A stretch of 64,000 bases of DNA from the NCBI GenBank assembly GCA_950295325.1, contig OX485805.1:18773501-18837500 (forward strand), given 5' to 3'. This document shows positions 13,291 to 25,423 of this stretch, piece by piece. The notes under the pieces are model-generated. The model ran no database searches. It was not told where the DNA came from and saw only the letters and a list, made by a program, of their open reading frames with translations. The stretch is from Polytrichum commune (Eukaryota; Streptophyta; Polytrichopsida; Polytrichales; Polytrichaceae). Numbering within the stretch: position 1 is the stretch's first letter; each line of letters begins with the position of its first letter. Position numbers and translations under genes: made by a program.

Positions 13291-14289
13291 CACTTTGGTT
13301 GTCACATGCGTGATAATAAGGAGGTTACATTGTATTCCCCACCCATAAGTTGTGGTTAGCATTTGTATGTGTATGTGAGAGAGAGGAGGGGGGGGGGGGG
13401 GTTCAATGTGAAGATTTTTTTCTTCTTCTAACTATTGATGCTAGTAATAAGTTATTTCCCATTGTATTCTCTGGAGGATGGCATCAATGGTAAATAAATG
13501 TATCATTTCTCATTTCAAGTTATTTAATTATCTTAACATTTCAGTTCTATTACCCAATTCTATTCAATGCAAGTAATGTGCTTGCATAGCCCATGCCTAA
13601 CTTACCACTTTATCTGTCTTTAAGTCATTTGCAAAACTGATGGATGAAAGTGTAATGAGGCACCAAAAGGGCAGAAACACAACCTGAATGTTTTTCATTT
13701 CCTCACCAAGAGAAAATCGATCCAATGTGTTTATGTGTTTGTGCATATTGTTGTTGTGTCAAAGAGTACATGCTTGACATGTATTAAAGTTAACCCCAAG
13801 ATTTCAAACTGGGGGCCATTGTTGGGTTCCGGGCACCAATTTCAAGTGCCAAGTAAAGGTAGATGGGGCTAATGTGAATCATCCAGCTGATGGATTCAAG
13901 CATTAGAAGCTTGAGCATGTTAGCAATTGTGAATCATGGTCAAAGAATTTGAAATCATTGAAATCAGAGTTGAGGAAGGTGTTGGTCTAGGCTCTGGAAT
14001 CAAAGATTCTATGCTTCTCAATATGGTGTTACAAGGGGAACTTTTTCATTGTTCAATGTTGTGTAAGTGGATGCCATCACTAGCAGATTCTACATGGGGC
14101 ATTTGCCAATAGAAACCAAGTTCAATGCCAATATTGATTGTGTCATGTCATTAAAGTGGTCACAGGTAAGATAAATTGTTGCCGAACTTGCTTTACATTG
14201 TAGAAAACCCATAATACAAGTTGATTGGCACGTCACAACCACATGCCACCTCCTAATTTGGCCAGCTTGCCCACAAAAATCAAGCGTGT

Positions 14290-14353
14290 TGGGGCTCAGT
14301 GGGTAGCACTCCTGAGTATGGAGGATGGTGGGTGTAGTTTGATTTTTCTGAAG
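14290..14353 (+). repeat. Possible tRNA-derived SINE head
   Basis: The phrase GGCTCAGTGGGTAGCAC fits the A box of a tRNA-type polymerase III promoter. About 40 bases downstream, 'gtagtttgattttt' is only a weak B-box match. A segment at 14357-14395 (ctaagggtgagtttccatg) recurs inverted at about 14735-14760. It could equally be a decayed tRNA pseudogene or chance. Confidence 0.3.
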
Positions 14354-14800
14354 GTGACTAAGGGTGAGTTTCCATGTAGGCCACTCACCCCCTAGACTCT
14401 AGAAAATAATGAATGAGAGGTGTTCACATGTAGTTTAGCACAAGCCGCCATCCAACCACATCCTAGCAATATGCTAGAATGTGGAGGGCCGTGGACATGG
14501 GCCGCTAAACTTCCATGAGACCACTAAGGAATCTTTAACCTACAAGTGTTGGTCACCGAAGGATTAAGACCAGTTGAAGAATCAAGAGACCAAATGTTGA
14601 TCTAGAATTCCATCCATGATAACCAAGAGGAGGAGATCAGTAAGTGGGCCTGAATTTGAGAAGATGGGAGTTGCTATTTGGCACATACGAACCTTACCCA
14701 CTAGATCCCCTCTACATGTGGGCGAGCAACCTACATGGAAACTCACCCTAAGGAAACTAACCAAATTAGCCTCATTTACCTTAAGTGAACTATCAACCAT

Positions 14801-16477
14801 GTAAAAGTTTGAACATGTTGATGTTTATTCATGGACAAAGAATTTTAGGTCCTCTCCTTTGCACTATTATTAGTGATTGCATTGAATGATCCTTAACCTC
14901 ACCCTTTGAACATTTGGATGCTTTGTTCTAGTCAGGCCCCACTAACAATTGTGCATCTCCAACTTCTAACAATCATGTCTATTACATGGAAATTACTTGT
15001 CAATCCACACCCATTTATAACTAGGGAGAACTTTATGAATGAGCTCAAATTGGGGATCTGGCAAGGTTTTCATGCCCAAGTGGTTCCTAGCCCTTTACGA
15101 TTGATTTTATTACTCCAAAAACAATTAAAGTAGATTAAACAAACAAGGTAGATATATCCTTGAGGAGCAAGCATGGATAAATCATTTTTGCCTTCATGTC
15201 ACCCTCATGCTATTGTTTCCATTCGAGGTCGGTAGATTAATTTCCTACCAATGTATTTTTCCATAATAATGCTAGGACATGTGCCATCTTGATGGTCTGA
15301 CCACAAAAGTTCATGAATATAGATGATGTACATAATAACAAAACATTACACACACACAATGACACCATATGCATTAATTTCCCCATCCAAGTGTATAACC
15401 TCAATAAAGTTGAGGACCTCTTCAACTTCATCCAACTTTCCCACCCAAGTTGATAAATTGGTGTGTTTGAAGAGAGGAAATGACCACCTCTCTATAAACT
15501 ATAATTTGTCTCTCATTTGAGTATAAAATTTGATTTGCATAAAGATGTTGGTGTGAACCTTATATTGTTGTATTGTTAAATCTCTTTCTTTCTTCATGAT
15601 ATATTTTTAAGTATATTGTCCAAATTTTTTTTTGGATTTATTTACATTATTTTAGATCTCAAGATATAAAGTTCAAACCACTCACACATATGAAGGTCAA
15701 TTGTTCTATGTAAGGGAGTGCTCATTGCTCATTGTTCATTGCTCATCACTCTTGGGATTCAAGGTTTGCTTATAGAACGTGGGACTTGTCACTTGATATG
15801 TGAAGAATATGAAGGCAAGACCTAACCAAAATGACCCATGATTGTCATTTGATTGGCACGACCACGAGATCTCTTGTAAGAAAATTCCCCAACTCCCTTC
15901 GCAAGTTCTTGAGAATTTGACTTCTTTCGAGGGGAGTTACTACACTACAACTATTATGATCTACAAGAACTACCTTACCTTCAACAACACTTGATTAGAT
16001 CAAAGGAATGTGAACCAAATATTTGGTATGACCTCCTTGAGTATGATAGGATTGCTTGAGGTTAAGCTCTCTGGAATGCGGAGGAGGTCGTTAGCTACAA
16101 AAAAGTGATGTACAACTTTGACAACCTCTACAGAGGCAACAACCTTCATTAATGACTGCTGATCTAATTCCAATACTTGTTGAAAACGGTTAGTGTCTTC
16201 ATTTGTCGGTTTGTAGCCCACCCACACTTACTCATGTGGGCCACCAGTGAATGATGAGAGTACCAGCAATGATTACATCCAATGGCTCTCATTGGCTAAA
16301 CCAACTCTAAAAGTGGCCCCTGTTGTTAGGAACCGTTCACTGTTGACCCACACTAGTAAGTGTGAGTGAGCTATTAGTTAGTCATCCTTAAGCAACACAC
16401 CCTTCTTGGGGGTTACAGTGTGGTTCCACTTTGTGCACTCCCAAGATTTGCCCTTCTCTCTACTTTGGGTCCCCTTA
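14801..16477. other. Gene-poor stretch upstream of the MITE at 16478
   Basis: No gene is supported. The only repeat noted is a short GCTCATTG run at 15719-15752. Confidence 0.5.
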
Positions 16478-16871
16478 GAGCATCCTCAGTCGGTCTAGGT
16501 AAAGCTCACTGCAAACCAAAACCTATCTTTTGACTGACCTAAAATTAGAAACTGAAATTACCATCATTAGAAGCACACCTAAATAAACGTGAGATATTTC
16601 TCAAGAAAAAAGAATTGTAAAAATTTGACGTAGGTGAAATCCCTCATTGAAAACATCACATTTTCAAAATTTAGAGGGAGTGCACCAAATCTTGCTTAAA
16701 AATGGAAAGATCCTCCCACACTCCCTCCAAATTTTTGACATTTAGAGGGAGTGTGGGAGGATCTGTCCATTTTTAAGCAAGATTTGGTGCACTCCCTCTA
16801 AATTTTGAGCATTTTAAGCAAGATAGGTCTTGGTTTGCAGTGAGCTTTACCTAGACCGACTGAGGATGCTC
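16478..16871. mobile_element. TIR MITE with TTA target duplication upstream of the folate gene
   Basis: Both ends carry the inverted sequence beginning GAGCATCCTCAGTCGGTCTA. The two terminal repeats match over about 52 bases with one mismatch. TTA flanks both sides (16475-16477 and 16872-16874), as expected for PIF/Harbinger (Tourist-type) elements. A second inverted pair lies inside (about 16675-16735 and 16741-16806), so much of its transcript would fold. It ends about 210 bp before the first ACGT box of the folate gene promoter. No coding sequence is present. Confidence 0.9.
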
Positions 16872-17084
16872 TTAGCCTTCACATTGCATGTTTTTTTGGC
16901 AATGAAAAAAAAAAAAAAGCAAACAATTGTTCTAGTATATGACTAGAAAAATGTTGGTATTTGATATAAGATCGTCTTGACTCTTTGAGTTGCCATTTTA
17001 GCACCTGAATTAATGTAAATAGACTTCCTAGGGACGAGTCAGTCTTAACTGAAAGCAACGGTACACAACCGCCAATGATTACAC

Positions 17085-17157
17085 GCCACGTCACGCTCGC
17101 GAGTAGTTGGGAACGACAAGCCTGATTTCTCGTGAATACGTGGCTTCTGACGTGGCG
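17085..17157 (+). promoter_or_regulatory. ACGT-core (ABRE/G-box-like) cluster upstream of FOLD
   Basis: Three ACGT-core sites lie within 73 bp: GCCACGTCA at 17085-17093, TACGTGGC at 17137-17144, and TGACGTGGC at 17148-17156. The first and third are exact reverse complements. PyACGTGGC is the known plant ABRE consensus, bound by bZIP factors. Whether these sites act here is inference. They sit where a promoter is expected for a transcript starting near 17.1-17.2 kb. Confidence 0.45.
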
Positions 17158-17159
17158 CT

Positions 17160-18584
17160 CTTCTGTGGCAGGGAAGGAAAGAAAAGAAGGAGCTCGCCAT
17201 ATTGCTGCCAAAGCCAAGTAAGGAAAGCCGAGCAAATCAATGCAAAAGCAAAGCGAAGGAAAGCAAAGCAGAATGGAGGCGCCCCAAAACGAGAGAAGAG
17301 GAAAGGAGTCACCGAGCGTGGTGAATTTGCTTTTGGTGGCCTGAGTGCAGCGACATTAGGTCTTGCTCGCCGTCGATCGTGCACCCTCGCAAACGGCGGC
17401 GCTCAAATTTTGTTGAAGGAAATGCGAAGGGTTAGAGAGTCGAGAATGCAAGGATTGTTGTTCTTTGATTGAGAAGCAGCGGGTCTTTTGACCTAGATTC
17501 GGAACGAAATTTAGGCATTTGCAGGAAGAACGCTGCGGCTGGAGTAACTGTGACGTAGGCAATCGGTGTGCAATCGATATAAGTTAGCATTGATTTTTTT
17601 TTTCTCGTTAGGAGGCTCTGTAATCTTTCTTTTTAGCGAGGAGGACGAGATTTCCTACTAACAAGACGGCTTAGGGAAGGTTTGCGATTGTGCCGAGCAT
17701 TTTTGTGAGGATTGGAAATCAGTTGAGCTTTCATCCTAGATTAGCCAGAGTTGGAGCATTACATAGAGAAGATATTCTTGCTTGCTAAGCTGGAGTGACT
17801 GACAAGTAGGCTATTAACTTGCAGTCGCAGCTGTAACTCGGTTTAGCTTGTAAAAAAGGATTTGGATTTCTTGTTGAGAGGCTCTGTATAAATTCTACTT
17901 GGTATGCGAGGAGGTGAGAATCACTGATAAGGAGTAGGAATTAGCGCAGATGTTGAGTTGCGTTAGGTGCTTAGAATAGGCAGTTTCTGGAAATTATAAA
18001 GACTGAAGGTCAGCTGTAATCTTAGAGCTTGGAAGTTCAATTTCTCTATCTCATTGACGAGGACGAGGGACGAGGATCAATAGGTTTCGTCGATTGGTGA
18101 GGTTTGGATAACATTGTTAGGATTAATATTGCGACGGAAATTGCATCAATCTCGAGTGTCTTATCTTGTCAAGTAGGCCATCCATCTGCAATCGAATCTG
18201 TAACTTGGATGAGCTTGTGACATCGATTTGGCTACCTCATTGAGAGGCTCTAAAATCTTGCTTTGTAGAGGTGGATGAAAATCATCAACTGGAGACAGAG
18301 TCGATGCACTTTCAGGAAAATTATCGCCGAAGTCACTATCAACTAAGCTGGAAGTGGGTTACTGGCAATTAGATAAGGTTGTAGTATTGATTTAGTTAGC
18401 TTACTTGACAGGTAGGAGGAAAAACAGCAATAGGAAGACTTGGATCAAGGGCAGTGATTAGGCATTTCCAGGATATAAATTAGAAGACACTAAAGTAAGC
18501 CTGTTTCATTTATTTGGTCGTCTCATTAAGAGGTTCCACATCGTATCTTTTTAGCGAGGAGGGCCAGGGAAGAAAAGATTGAAG
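17160..18584 (+). other. FOLD promoter-proximal and 5' leader region with degenerate repeats
   Basis: There are about 1.4 kb between the ACGT boxes and the coding ATG. From 17539 on, a unit of the form '...gtaggc...ctgcaatcg..ctgtaactcg..tagcttg...ttg..gaggctctg...gcgaggagg' recurs with decay around 17539-17655, 17790-17925, 18005-18085, 18160-18300, 18345-18440 and 18490-18562. The open frame at 17107-17472 is basic and unlike any known family; I treat it as chance. The leader may contain an intron, but no splice pair is convincing. The transcription start is not fixed by the sequence. Confidence 0.4.
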
Positions 18585-21433
18585 ATGTTCGGGGCTAGAT
18601 CGGGAGCCACAGAGCTCCAAAAAGTCTTGAGGTTGTATTCCGCTCATACAGATTTGTTAAGCAATGTCCTTCTGTCAGCTCCGGTTATACAAAATTTCTT
18701 CTTCACTGAAGTTCGGCCTGTGGACATATCAGCCTCTCCTTCCTCTTCAGGTCATCTCTTTTCCTTAAGTATCGATTAACTGCATCCTAGAAAAAGAAAT
18801 GCATCAGAAATGATGGCTGTGGATAATGTGTTTTCTCGCTTCGCTGATCACTCTCGAGCTTCGTATGCATGGAAAATTTTGAGAAATTGCTATCGAATGT
18901 AGAGTTCGACCACGAATAACTTAGTCAACTAATAAAGTTATGAATGCCGTTTATGAGCACTTGGACTCTGTACTAAAGTGGATGAGGAGGAGGATAAAGT
19001 CAGATGAACTGTTAAATCTCGATTTAGTATATTTTCTCTAAATCTTATAAGTGCATAAATTGTAAGTATTTCGGAAATGTTCCCTATATTTACCTTGACT
19101 TACATTCCTCTTAGGTGTGACGCGTTCGTATTCAACGAGCGCGATTGACTTACAGAAGCCGGAAAAGGCTCTTTCAGTACTGGGATGGAACACCATAGAC
19201 AAGTGGAAAAGTCGCCAAGATTTGCTCCCACCCAAGTCTATTCTTCGCGAACAGGGTATTTTCTCCACCCTCTATAATAGCAGATCTAAAGAATATAATA
19301 ATTTTTTGTTTGTCTCTTAGAAAACACGTTAGTAAAGCCATCAATGCAGATTGAGATTCAATTATGGGTCTGAGAGATAGTTGTGGTGAGGTAGTGTTCT
19401 TGAACAATCTCTCGAGTGCTCTATTTTGTCTGGAATATGCTTTTATACATTCATGTTTCTTAGGTGAATGTAGCCGTGACTTCTGGCATGTGGAAGGTAT
19501 AGAGGCTTATTTATATGTTTATAGCTATGGACGTTTTAATTCTTAAAGCTCCAAGTCACAGTTGGATGCAAGTTAAGAGAATTGAGCTCTAGTTCATTCT
19601 AGTATTTCTGGGGATGATGTCTTCTAATTCTCCAGGGATTGCAATACGTTTCTGCTAATTATTTGACTTGTCAATAAATTTGCATTGATTCAGTGATAGT
19701 CACAGACCCCTCCGCCCATATTATTGATGGGAAACATATTGCTCAGCAAATACGACTTGAAATTACCAGGGAGGTTGATGAAATGAAATCTTCCGTGGGG
19801 AAGGTTCCAGGTCTTGCAGTCATTTTGGTGGGATCTCGCACAGATTCGGAAACTTATGTCCGCAGCAAGATAAAGGCCTGTGAGGAAGTGGGTTTCAAAT
19901 CGTTTGATGTATTATTACCAGAAAATGTATCTGAGGAGGAAGTTTTGAGTGCTGTCAGGAACTTTAATGATGACCCGGATGTCCATGGTATTCTGGTGCA
20001 GCTTCCTCTTCCCCAGGTATTTCCCTGCTTCTATACTTCTGTTCCGAGATTGTTTGTAGTCTGAAGAGTAACAGGGGTATGCGGGCAGATATTGACTTTG
20101 TCAAACTCTTTTTGGAACTGATTAGTTTCGGAACTGAATTGTTTCTGATTGATTTTATGATAAGTTTTGAGAAATTTACCTGTGCAGCAGTATTATATAT
20201 TGAAGTTGTTCTTTAGGTGTCTATGCTGCTTCGTTGTGTTATTCAATTGAAGTTGTCTACCAATCAGGTGGCCAGATGAAGGTAAATTACTGCCGGTAAT
20301 CATCTGTTTAAATTTGAGTTTGTTGTATTGATATTTTCTGGAGGTCTAGAGGGAGTTTGAGTTCAATATATCTTACACTTCTGCTCGGTATGCATCCGGG
20401 ATGCAGCATATCAGCGTGGAGAAAGTAGTTGGTGCTGTAAGCATTGAGAAGGATGTGGATGGCTTCCATCCAATGAACGTGGGTAGATTGGCCATGCAAG
20501 GCCGGGCTCCACGTTTTGTTTCATGTACATCAAAAGCCTGCATCGAGTTGCTGTTAAGGTCTGGTGTGGAGATGGACGGAAAACATGCAGTGGTTTTAGG
20601 ACGAAGTAATGTTGTGGGCATGCCAGCTGCCTTGCTTCTTCAAGTATGCTTCGTCTTATGAAACCTAGTTTTGATTATCTCTTTTAATATCCTGTATTTG
20701 AGGTTGTACAGACTCTCTTTGATTATTAGCCCGGGAGGGGGGGGGGGGGGGTTTATTGCTTGTATCTGAAATTTATCAATGTGTTTGCAGAGGCAAAATG
20801 CAACTGTCACTGTGGTCCATTCACACACTCCAAATCCAGCAGAAATCACCAGAAATGCTGACATTGTCATCGCTGCAGCAGGCGTACCATACATGGTTCA
20901 GGGGCATTGGTTAAAACCTGGGGCTGTTGTTATTGATGTAGGTGTCAATGCTATTGAGGTCAGTTCTCGACCTAACAGGTTACTTCGTGTAGTTGCAAGT
21001 GTGCTATCTTTATCAAAGGTTGATTGTGGCGCCTTAGTGAAGAAACAGGAATGTTCAAATGAGTCCTATAGAACGTGTTTTAGAATCAACTCATCATCTA
21101 TTTCAGTTGTTGACAGAAACTGGTCCTTGTTGGTTTGGATGCTGCCTGCATATTGCAGAGAATATGAGGTATTGTATGAGGTGCTATTACAGCAATTCCA
21201 CTCGAATTCTCTTTAGTTTCCTGTGTAACTGATGTGTGCTCTGTTGCCGATCACAGGATCTCAAGGCTGAGAAGGGTTATCGACTAGTTGGGGATGTTTA
21301 CTTTCCGGAGGCGTGTCAAATAGCTTCACAGATCACTCCAGTTCCAGGGGGTGTTGGGCCTATGACCATCGCCATGCTCCTTGCTAATACTCTTGATTCA
21401 GCTAAGTCTGCATATGGATTAGTTGATGATTGA
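18585..21433 (+). CDS. FOLD: Bifunctional methylenetetrahydrofolate dehydrogenase/cyclohydrolase (FolD), organelle-type, six exons
   Basis: It interconverts 5,10-methylene-THF, 5,10-methenyl-THF and 10-formyl-THF with NADP. Exons: 18585-18750, 19115-19255, 19694-20016, 20407-20643, 20791-20958, 21257-21433. All introns are GT-AG and phases agree (1,1,0,0,0), giving 403 aa. ATG 18585 is the first ATG in frame; an in-frame TTG lies just before it. Residues 1 to about 105 are non-catalytic, Ser-rich and short on acid, consistent with a plastid or mitochondrial presequence; the compartment is inferred. Catalytic features: Tyr157 and Lys161 in [11 protein letters not shown], the GILVQLPLP loop (about 201-209), EKDVDGF with Asp228, the dinucleotide-binding GRSNVVGMP (275-283), and PGGVGPMT (375-382). 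The catalytic part has normal family length and all key residues. Intron 4 is only 147 bp and holds a G15 run. The exon 1 donor (GTCATC) is weak, so exon 1 is the least certain part. Confidence 0.93.
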
Positions 21434-22700
21434 TGATGTGTCCTATTCAATTTTACACGATTGCGGCTATAGTTGTCTACATTCTGGAGCACTAGGATAG
21501 CTACAGAAATTGAGCAAAGACCTGATTACAATTTAGGTGTGTTGTGGTAATTCTTTCACTGCACTTTTTAATGTTACATATATCTTATGTCACAATAGTT
21601 GCAGCATAAACACCCTATACAATATTGTCCACAGTGGCATCATCATTTGGAATAATAGAGTTGGTAGTTTAGAGAGAGAAAACTGATTACCTACTTTGGA
21701 GATAAATAACCAATATTTATGGCCCACAAAGACATTGTTGGTCTTGCAGCAGTGGCACACAAAACTGGTGATCTTGTTGCTTTGATCACCAATATGACTG
21801 ACACATGGTGGGTGCAAGTGCTTGCTGAAAATAGTGAAATTCCGTGAGATTGACAACCTGTACAGGCAGCCAATAACCTGGTTAGTTATCAGCGAAGGAA
21901 TCACATTGAGATTTGCTGTAGGATTTGAGTAGAAAGATGGAGTGTTGGATTTCTTGTTTCACTTTTTTAAGCTGTTGGTCCAATACTTCAATACCCTCTC
22001 GATCTAATGAATGACCAAAAGTTTCAGATGACTGAGGGTGTGACTACCCCTCCTTTACAACTACATTTCATGGCGCAGACAATAGCACATATATAATAGA
22101 CACTTGCCAGACGAACCCACCTTAATCAATTGCTCTCAGCTGGCCATAGGCGGCCCAGTTTCTCACAATCATCCAAAGCAACTTGCTGCACAGCTTGTAA
22201 AGGTCCTCTTTCACAGCTTTGGATGTCAAGGTTGAGTGAGATCTTTGATGAATGAGTAGAATCTGTGTTAAATTATGAAAGTGTTCGACTTAATTCTTAT
22301 GGAAGCTGTAAACTCAGATATATTGCCTCAAGCAACAGGTTCAAACTCGAGCAACTGCACACTTGGAGTCTACTATACAATCAGGTCTGATTGGTCACGT
22401 CTCTGCCTAAACCCAATTTTCATGTCATCTTCAAGAAATCCAATGAATCACATGATGGCATGTGGTACTATTTAGTTGCAACAAATCAAAGTATGCCTAA
22501 TCTGACCTGCATTCGTGGTATAATATGTCACAGGAATTGTCTCACAGGACCAGCACAGGCCAATGGCGATTGTGGTTGGAAAACTTTGGAATGATTTGTT
22601 GAAACCCCCAGGCTGGCAATGTTACCTTATCACATGGTTGTAAATTACTTAGTATTTTCGGTCCTTGAGTCTCTGAGTTCTTCAACATCAAGAAACGAAT
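21434..22700 (-). other. FOLD 3' flank with possible decayed coding pieces on the - strand
   Basis: Directly after the FOLD stop there is no clear AATAAA. On the - strand, frames around 22130-22250 (containing LDDCEKLGRLWPAESN) and 21890-22020 (containing DREGIEVLDQQLKKVKQEI) look more protein-like than background. Stops and frame changes interrupt them, and the first and second pieces do not join through obvious splice sites. I cannot assign a family. They may be a dead gene or chance. Confidence 0.2.
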
Positions 22701-24244
22701 GACCTGATTCAGTTGGAATGCTCAAACGACATTATGCAGGGTTTGTCATTCTGAACATTGTCAATGGCAATCCTAGTGAGGGGAAGAATGAACATGATGA
22801 CACCTACCATGGGGGAGAGTAAAAACATGGTATATCCTGGTGGTTTTTTATTTTATTTTAAATAACCACCAACAATCAATGTTAGAGACCTCGATATAAC
22901 CCATTGGAATGAATCCATAACAAACTTGGAAATGCCAAGTTTGTGTCGCAACCCCCCACGGAGGGTGTTGTGATCTGAAATCCCAAGTACAGGTGAGTGT
23001 ATTTATTATGGACAGTTTTTGAATCTCAACATATGTTAGAGATTTGACAACAATATAGGAATGAGCACATTAGCAAATTCAGATGGAAAACATGAGAGTT
23101 GAGCTTGCCATTTTTGGAGTTAAAAGTGATCTCTCTTGAATTCTTGAATTGGAAGCCAATCCATCATAGATCATGATTCCTCACTTGCTCCACCCTTTCT
23201 ACTCATCCACATCCTAACCATATTATGGGAGCACAAAGAGCTTCATTAAATCATAATCATTAAGACATGCCTGAGCAAACCATGGTTGAGCAATTGGTTC
23301 TTCTCAGGCCAAAAACTCTCGACTCATTTACATAAACTCATTTGCTAGAAAAGGTGAAAATGTAGCAAACTATTCATATTTTAAAAATGGTTGATTTCAA
23401 GACAAATCAACCCCAGAAAGGGCATCTTGAAAGACCCCAAATTAGTCTAGTGAAGTGAAGTTGGAATGAAACAACCCTTAGCCTTATAGGGGGTTTGTAT
23501 TTACTAGAACCCCTTCATCCATGAAAGAAGTAACAACAAAAGTGCCACGAAGCCTATCAAAAGGGAATTATCACATACAAGTGCACCATTCACTCATCCG
23601 TCATAGAATCTCTAGAGTAGTATGAAGCCTGGAGGTTTTTGTTTGAGCTAATTTGATACTAAAATTAGCTCTAAAGGCCCCAAATTAGTCTAGTCCATGT
23701 CATTTTGAGATGAGTCAGCCACAAGCCTATAGGGGGTCAACTTTTTATGTTGGATGGATACGAGGTATGCTTGTATGCGATAGTTCCCTCTCACCACGAA
23801 GCCTGAACCTTCTCCTTATATCAAAGTCTTGTATAAGTAAGGTAGACAACCCTCATTTGGTTGCCTTCCTTATTAGAACACCTCTATTTCAACACTACGT
23901 GGTTCGAGGTGGCTCCAAGAACAAATACCAAAAAGACATGTGATGAAAAAGATAACCATTCTTATGTGTGCTTAAAAGTGGCTACAACCTCAATTTGGAT
24001 TTGCTAACTATCTTGTACTAATCGCAAAAATAAAATAAAATAATATCCCAGGAGAAGTGGGCTAGTTGGCAAAAGTAACCATTTAAGACCCATGATCTAC
24101 CTTAAGTGTATTAAAGCATCATCAATGGCATGCCTACCTGGAAGTTTGCTTGTGGTGTGAATGAGCATCTTGCATATGGGACGGTGACATGAGATGCTCG
24201 GGCAGCACCTTCTACGTTAGAGAGGTGAAGTAATCAAATAACTT
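22701..24244. repeat. Gene-poor stretch with two copies of dispersed repeat family I
   Basis: About 23430-23625 and 23640-23945 share the phrases 'ccccaaattagtctagt', 'gagatga', 'cacaagcctatagggggt', 'ttatgttggatgga' and 'gcttgtatgcgatagttcc' or close variants. Related copies lie at 34905-35140, 36620-36960, 37330-37470 and in part 59950-60030. No protein family is recognised in any frame. Confidence 0.55.
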
Positions 24245-24375
24245 AAGGTATGTGGGTGTTATTTGGTTCCTTTTCCACGTTCTCCAACTTCTACCGATTA
24301 GATTCACACAACAAGACTTGTGTTGCATTGGCAAATCTACGATGAAACATTCCCTAAAATCGGATTGATAATCGG
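24245..24375 (-). repeat. Dispersed repeat family E, inverted partial copy
   Basis: Reverse-complementing this segment gives the same order of blocks as 62460-62600: 'gatgtttcatcgtagatttg', 'caatgcaacacaag', 'ttgttgtgtgaatc', 'gtagaagttggagaac' and 'acacccacatacc'. It keeps an unoccupied version of the site where a MITE sits in the 49.5 kb copy. Confidence 0.7.
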
Positions 24376-24692
24376 ACCTCCCCTGATTCAGTTATGGTTT
24401 CTAGAAGCACATGTTTGTTCATTTCCTAACTAGATGCCTACGTCATTGCAATTGTGGTTCATGTGGGTCACTTTTCTATTGAAAATATATATAATGATTT
24501 GAAGTGGCCCATTGTAATTTCTAGTGTGAAAATTCGGTGTATGGCTTTTTCGTCTGCATGTTTTTCAAGGCAAGTACTATAAGATTACGATTGTTATTCA
24601 AGGAAAGCACTATAAAATTGGTGTGGCCCACACTAAATTTGAACCCACATGAATTTTTCACCCACACTAATTAGACAAAACATTGTAGTTAT

Positions 24693-24800
24693 TGATATTT
24701 GAAGACATAGTCCAATCTCTTTTAAACATGATGTGTCTTTACGGTGTTTGCTCTTCGATCCTCACCGAACCACATACCTACCAATCAATATAGGGGTCCA
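24693..24800 (+). repeat. Dispersed repeat family F, partial copy
   Basis: Resembles 53960-54060 and the end of the tandem array at 62688-63160: 'catagtccaatctctttt', 'gatgtgtctttacggtg', 'accacataccta.caat.aatataggggtcc'. Confidence 0.5.
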
Positions 24801-24822
24801 ATTAAGAAAACGAGTCACTTAA

Positions 24823-25325
24823 GGGCCACGTTACACACGAGACTAAGGGCCCATGACCATTACACTTCAAGCACTCTCATTGGTGGGACAGGTGGAGCCG
24901 GTCCAAGTCCACTTCACACTACGCTTGAGGGACCAACAGAGCATGCGAATGCAAGATGGATGTAAAGTCTACATGGATTCCTACGTGGCATCAAATGGGT
25001 CATGTTTCATGGTCACTTGCACCATTTTCAAAAACCACCTTTTGGAGGTAGGCCTAACACAAAATTGGGAGAGCATGACACTATGAACGCTCACAACCGT
25101 TGATTTATTCTATTTTATCATGTGTGAGGACCCGCATGAATCAAAAATTCATTGAAATCAACATTTGGTTGAGCGCCCCGGTCACATATGGCTTCACACT
25201 ACACGCGAGAATCCGTGACCACACCACATGAATTTGGAGGTGTGTTGGGACGGCCTTTGGACACTTTCTTTTGGGCTCTCACAATTTCACGGTCACGGCT
25301 CTTGGCTCGTGTGTGGAAGTGCCCA
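24823..25325 (+). mobile_element. TIR MITE family A, copy 2
   Basis: Matches the copy at 12109 through its full length. It is flanked by TAA at 24820-24822 and 25326-25328. The outermost right base is changed (GCCCA in place of GGCCC). It is complete at about 503 bp and non-coding. Confidence 0.85.
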
Positions 25326-25386
25326 TAAGACCCATCTACCGGAAGTTAAATTTACCATACTAACTTGAGAGACCGGGAGCTTGACT

Positions 25387-25423
25387 ACACACATACATAC
25401 ATACATACATACATACATACATT
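25387..25423 (+). repeat. (ACAT)n microsatellite
   Basis: About nine uninterrupted ACAT/CATA units, lying just past the family A copy. Confidence 0.9.

Noticed and set aside
17107-17472. 121-codon basic frame upstream of FOLD
   Set aside because: It is a by-product of a purine-rich promoter/leader. It does not splice in phase to the FolD exons in any clear way, and a - strand frame overlaps it equally well.
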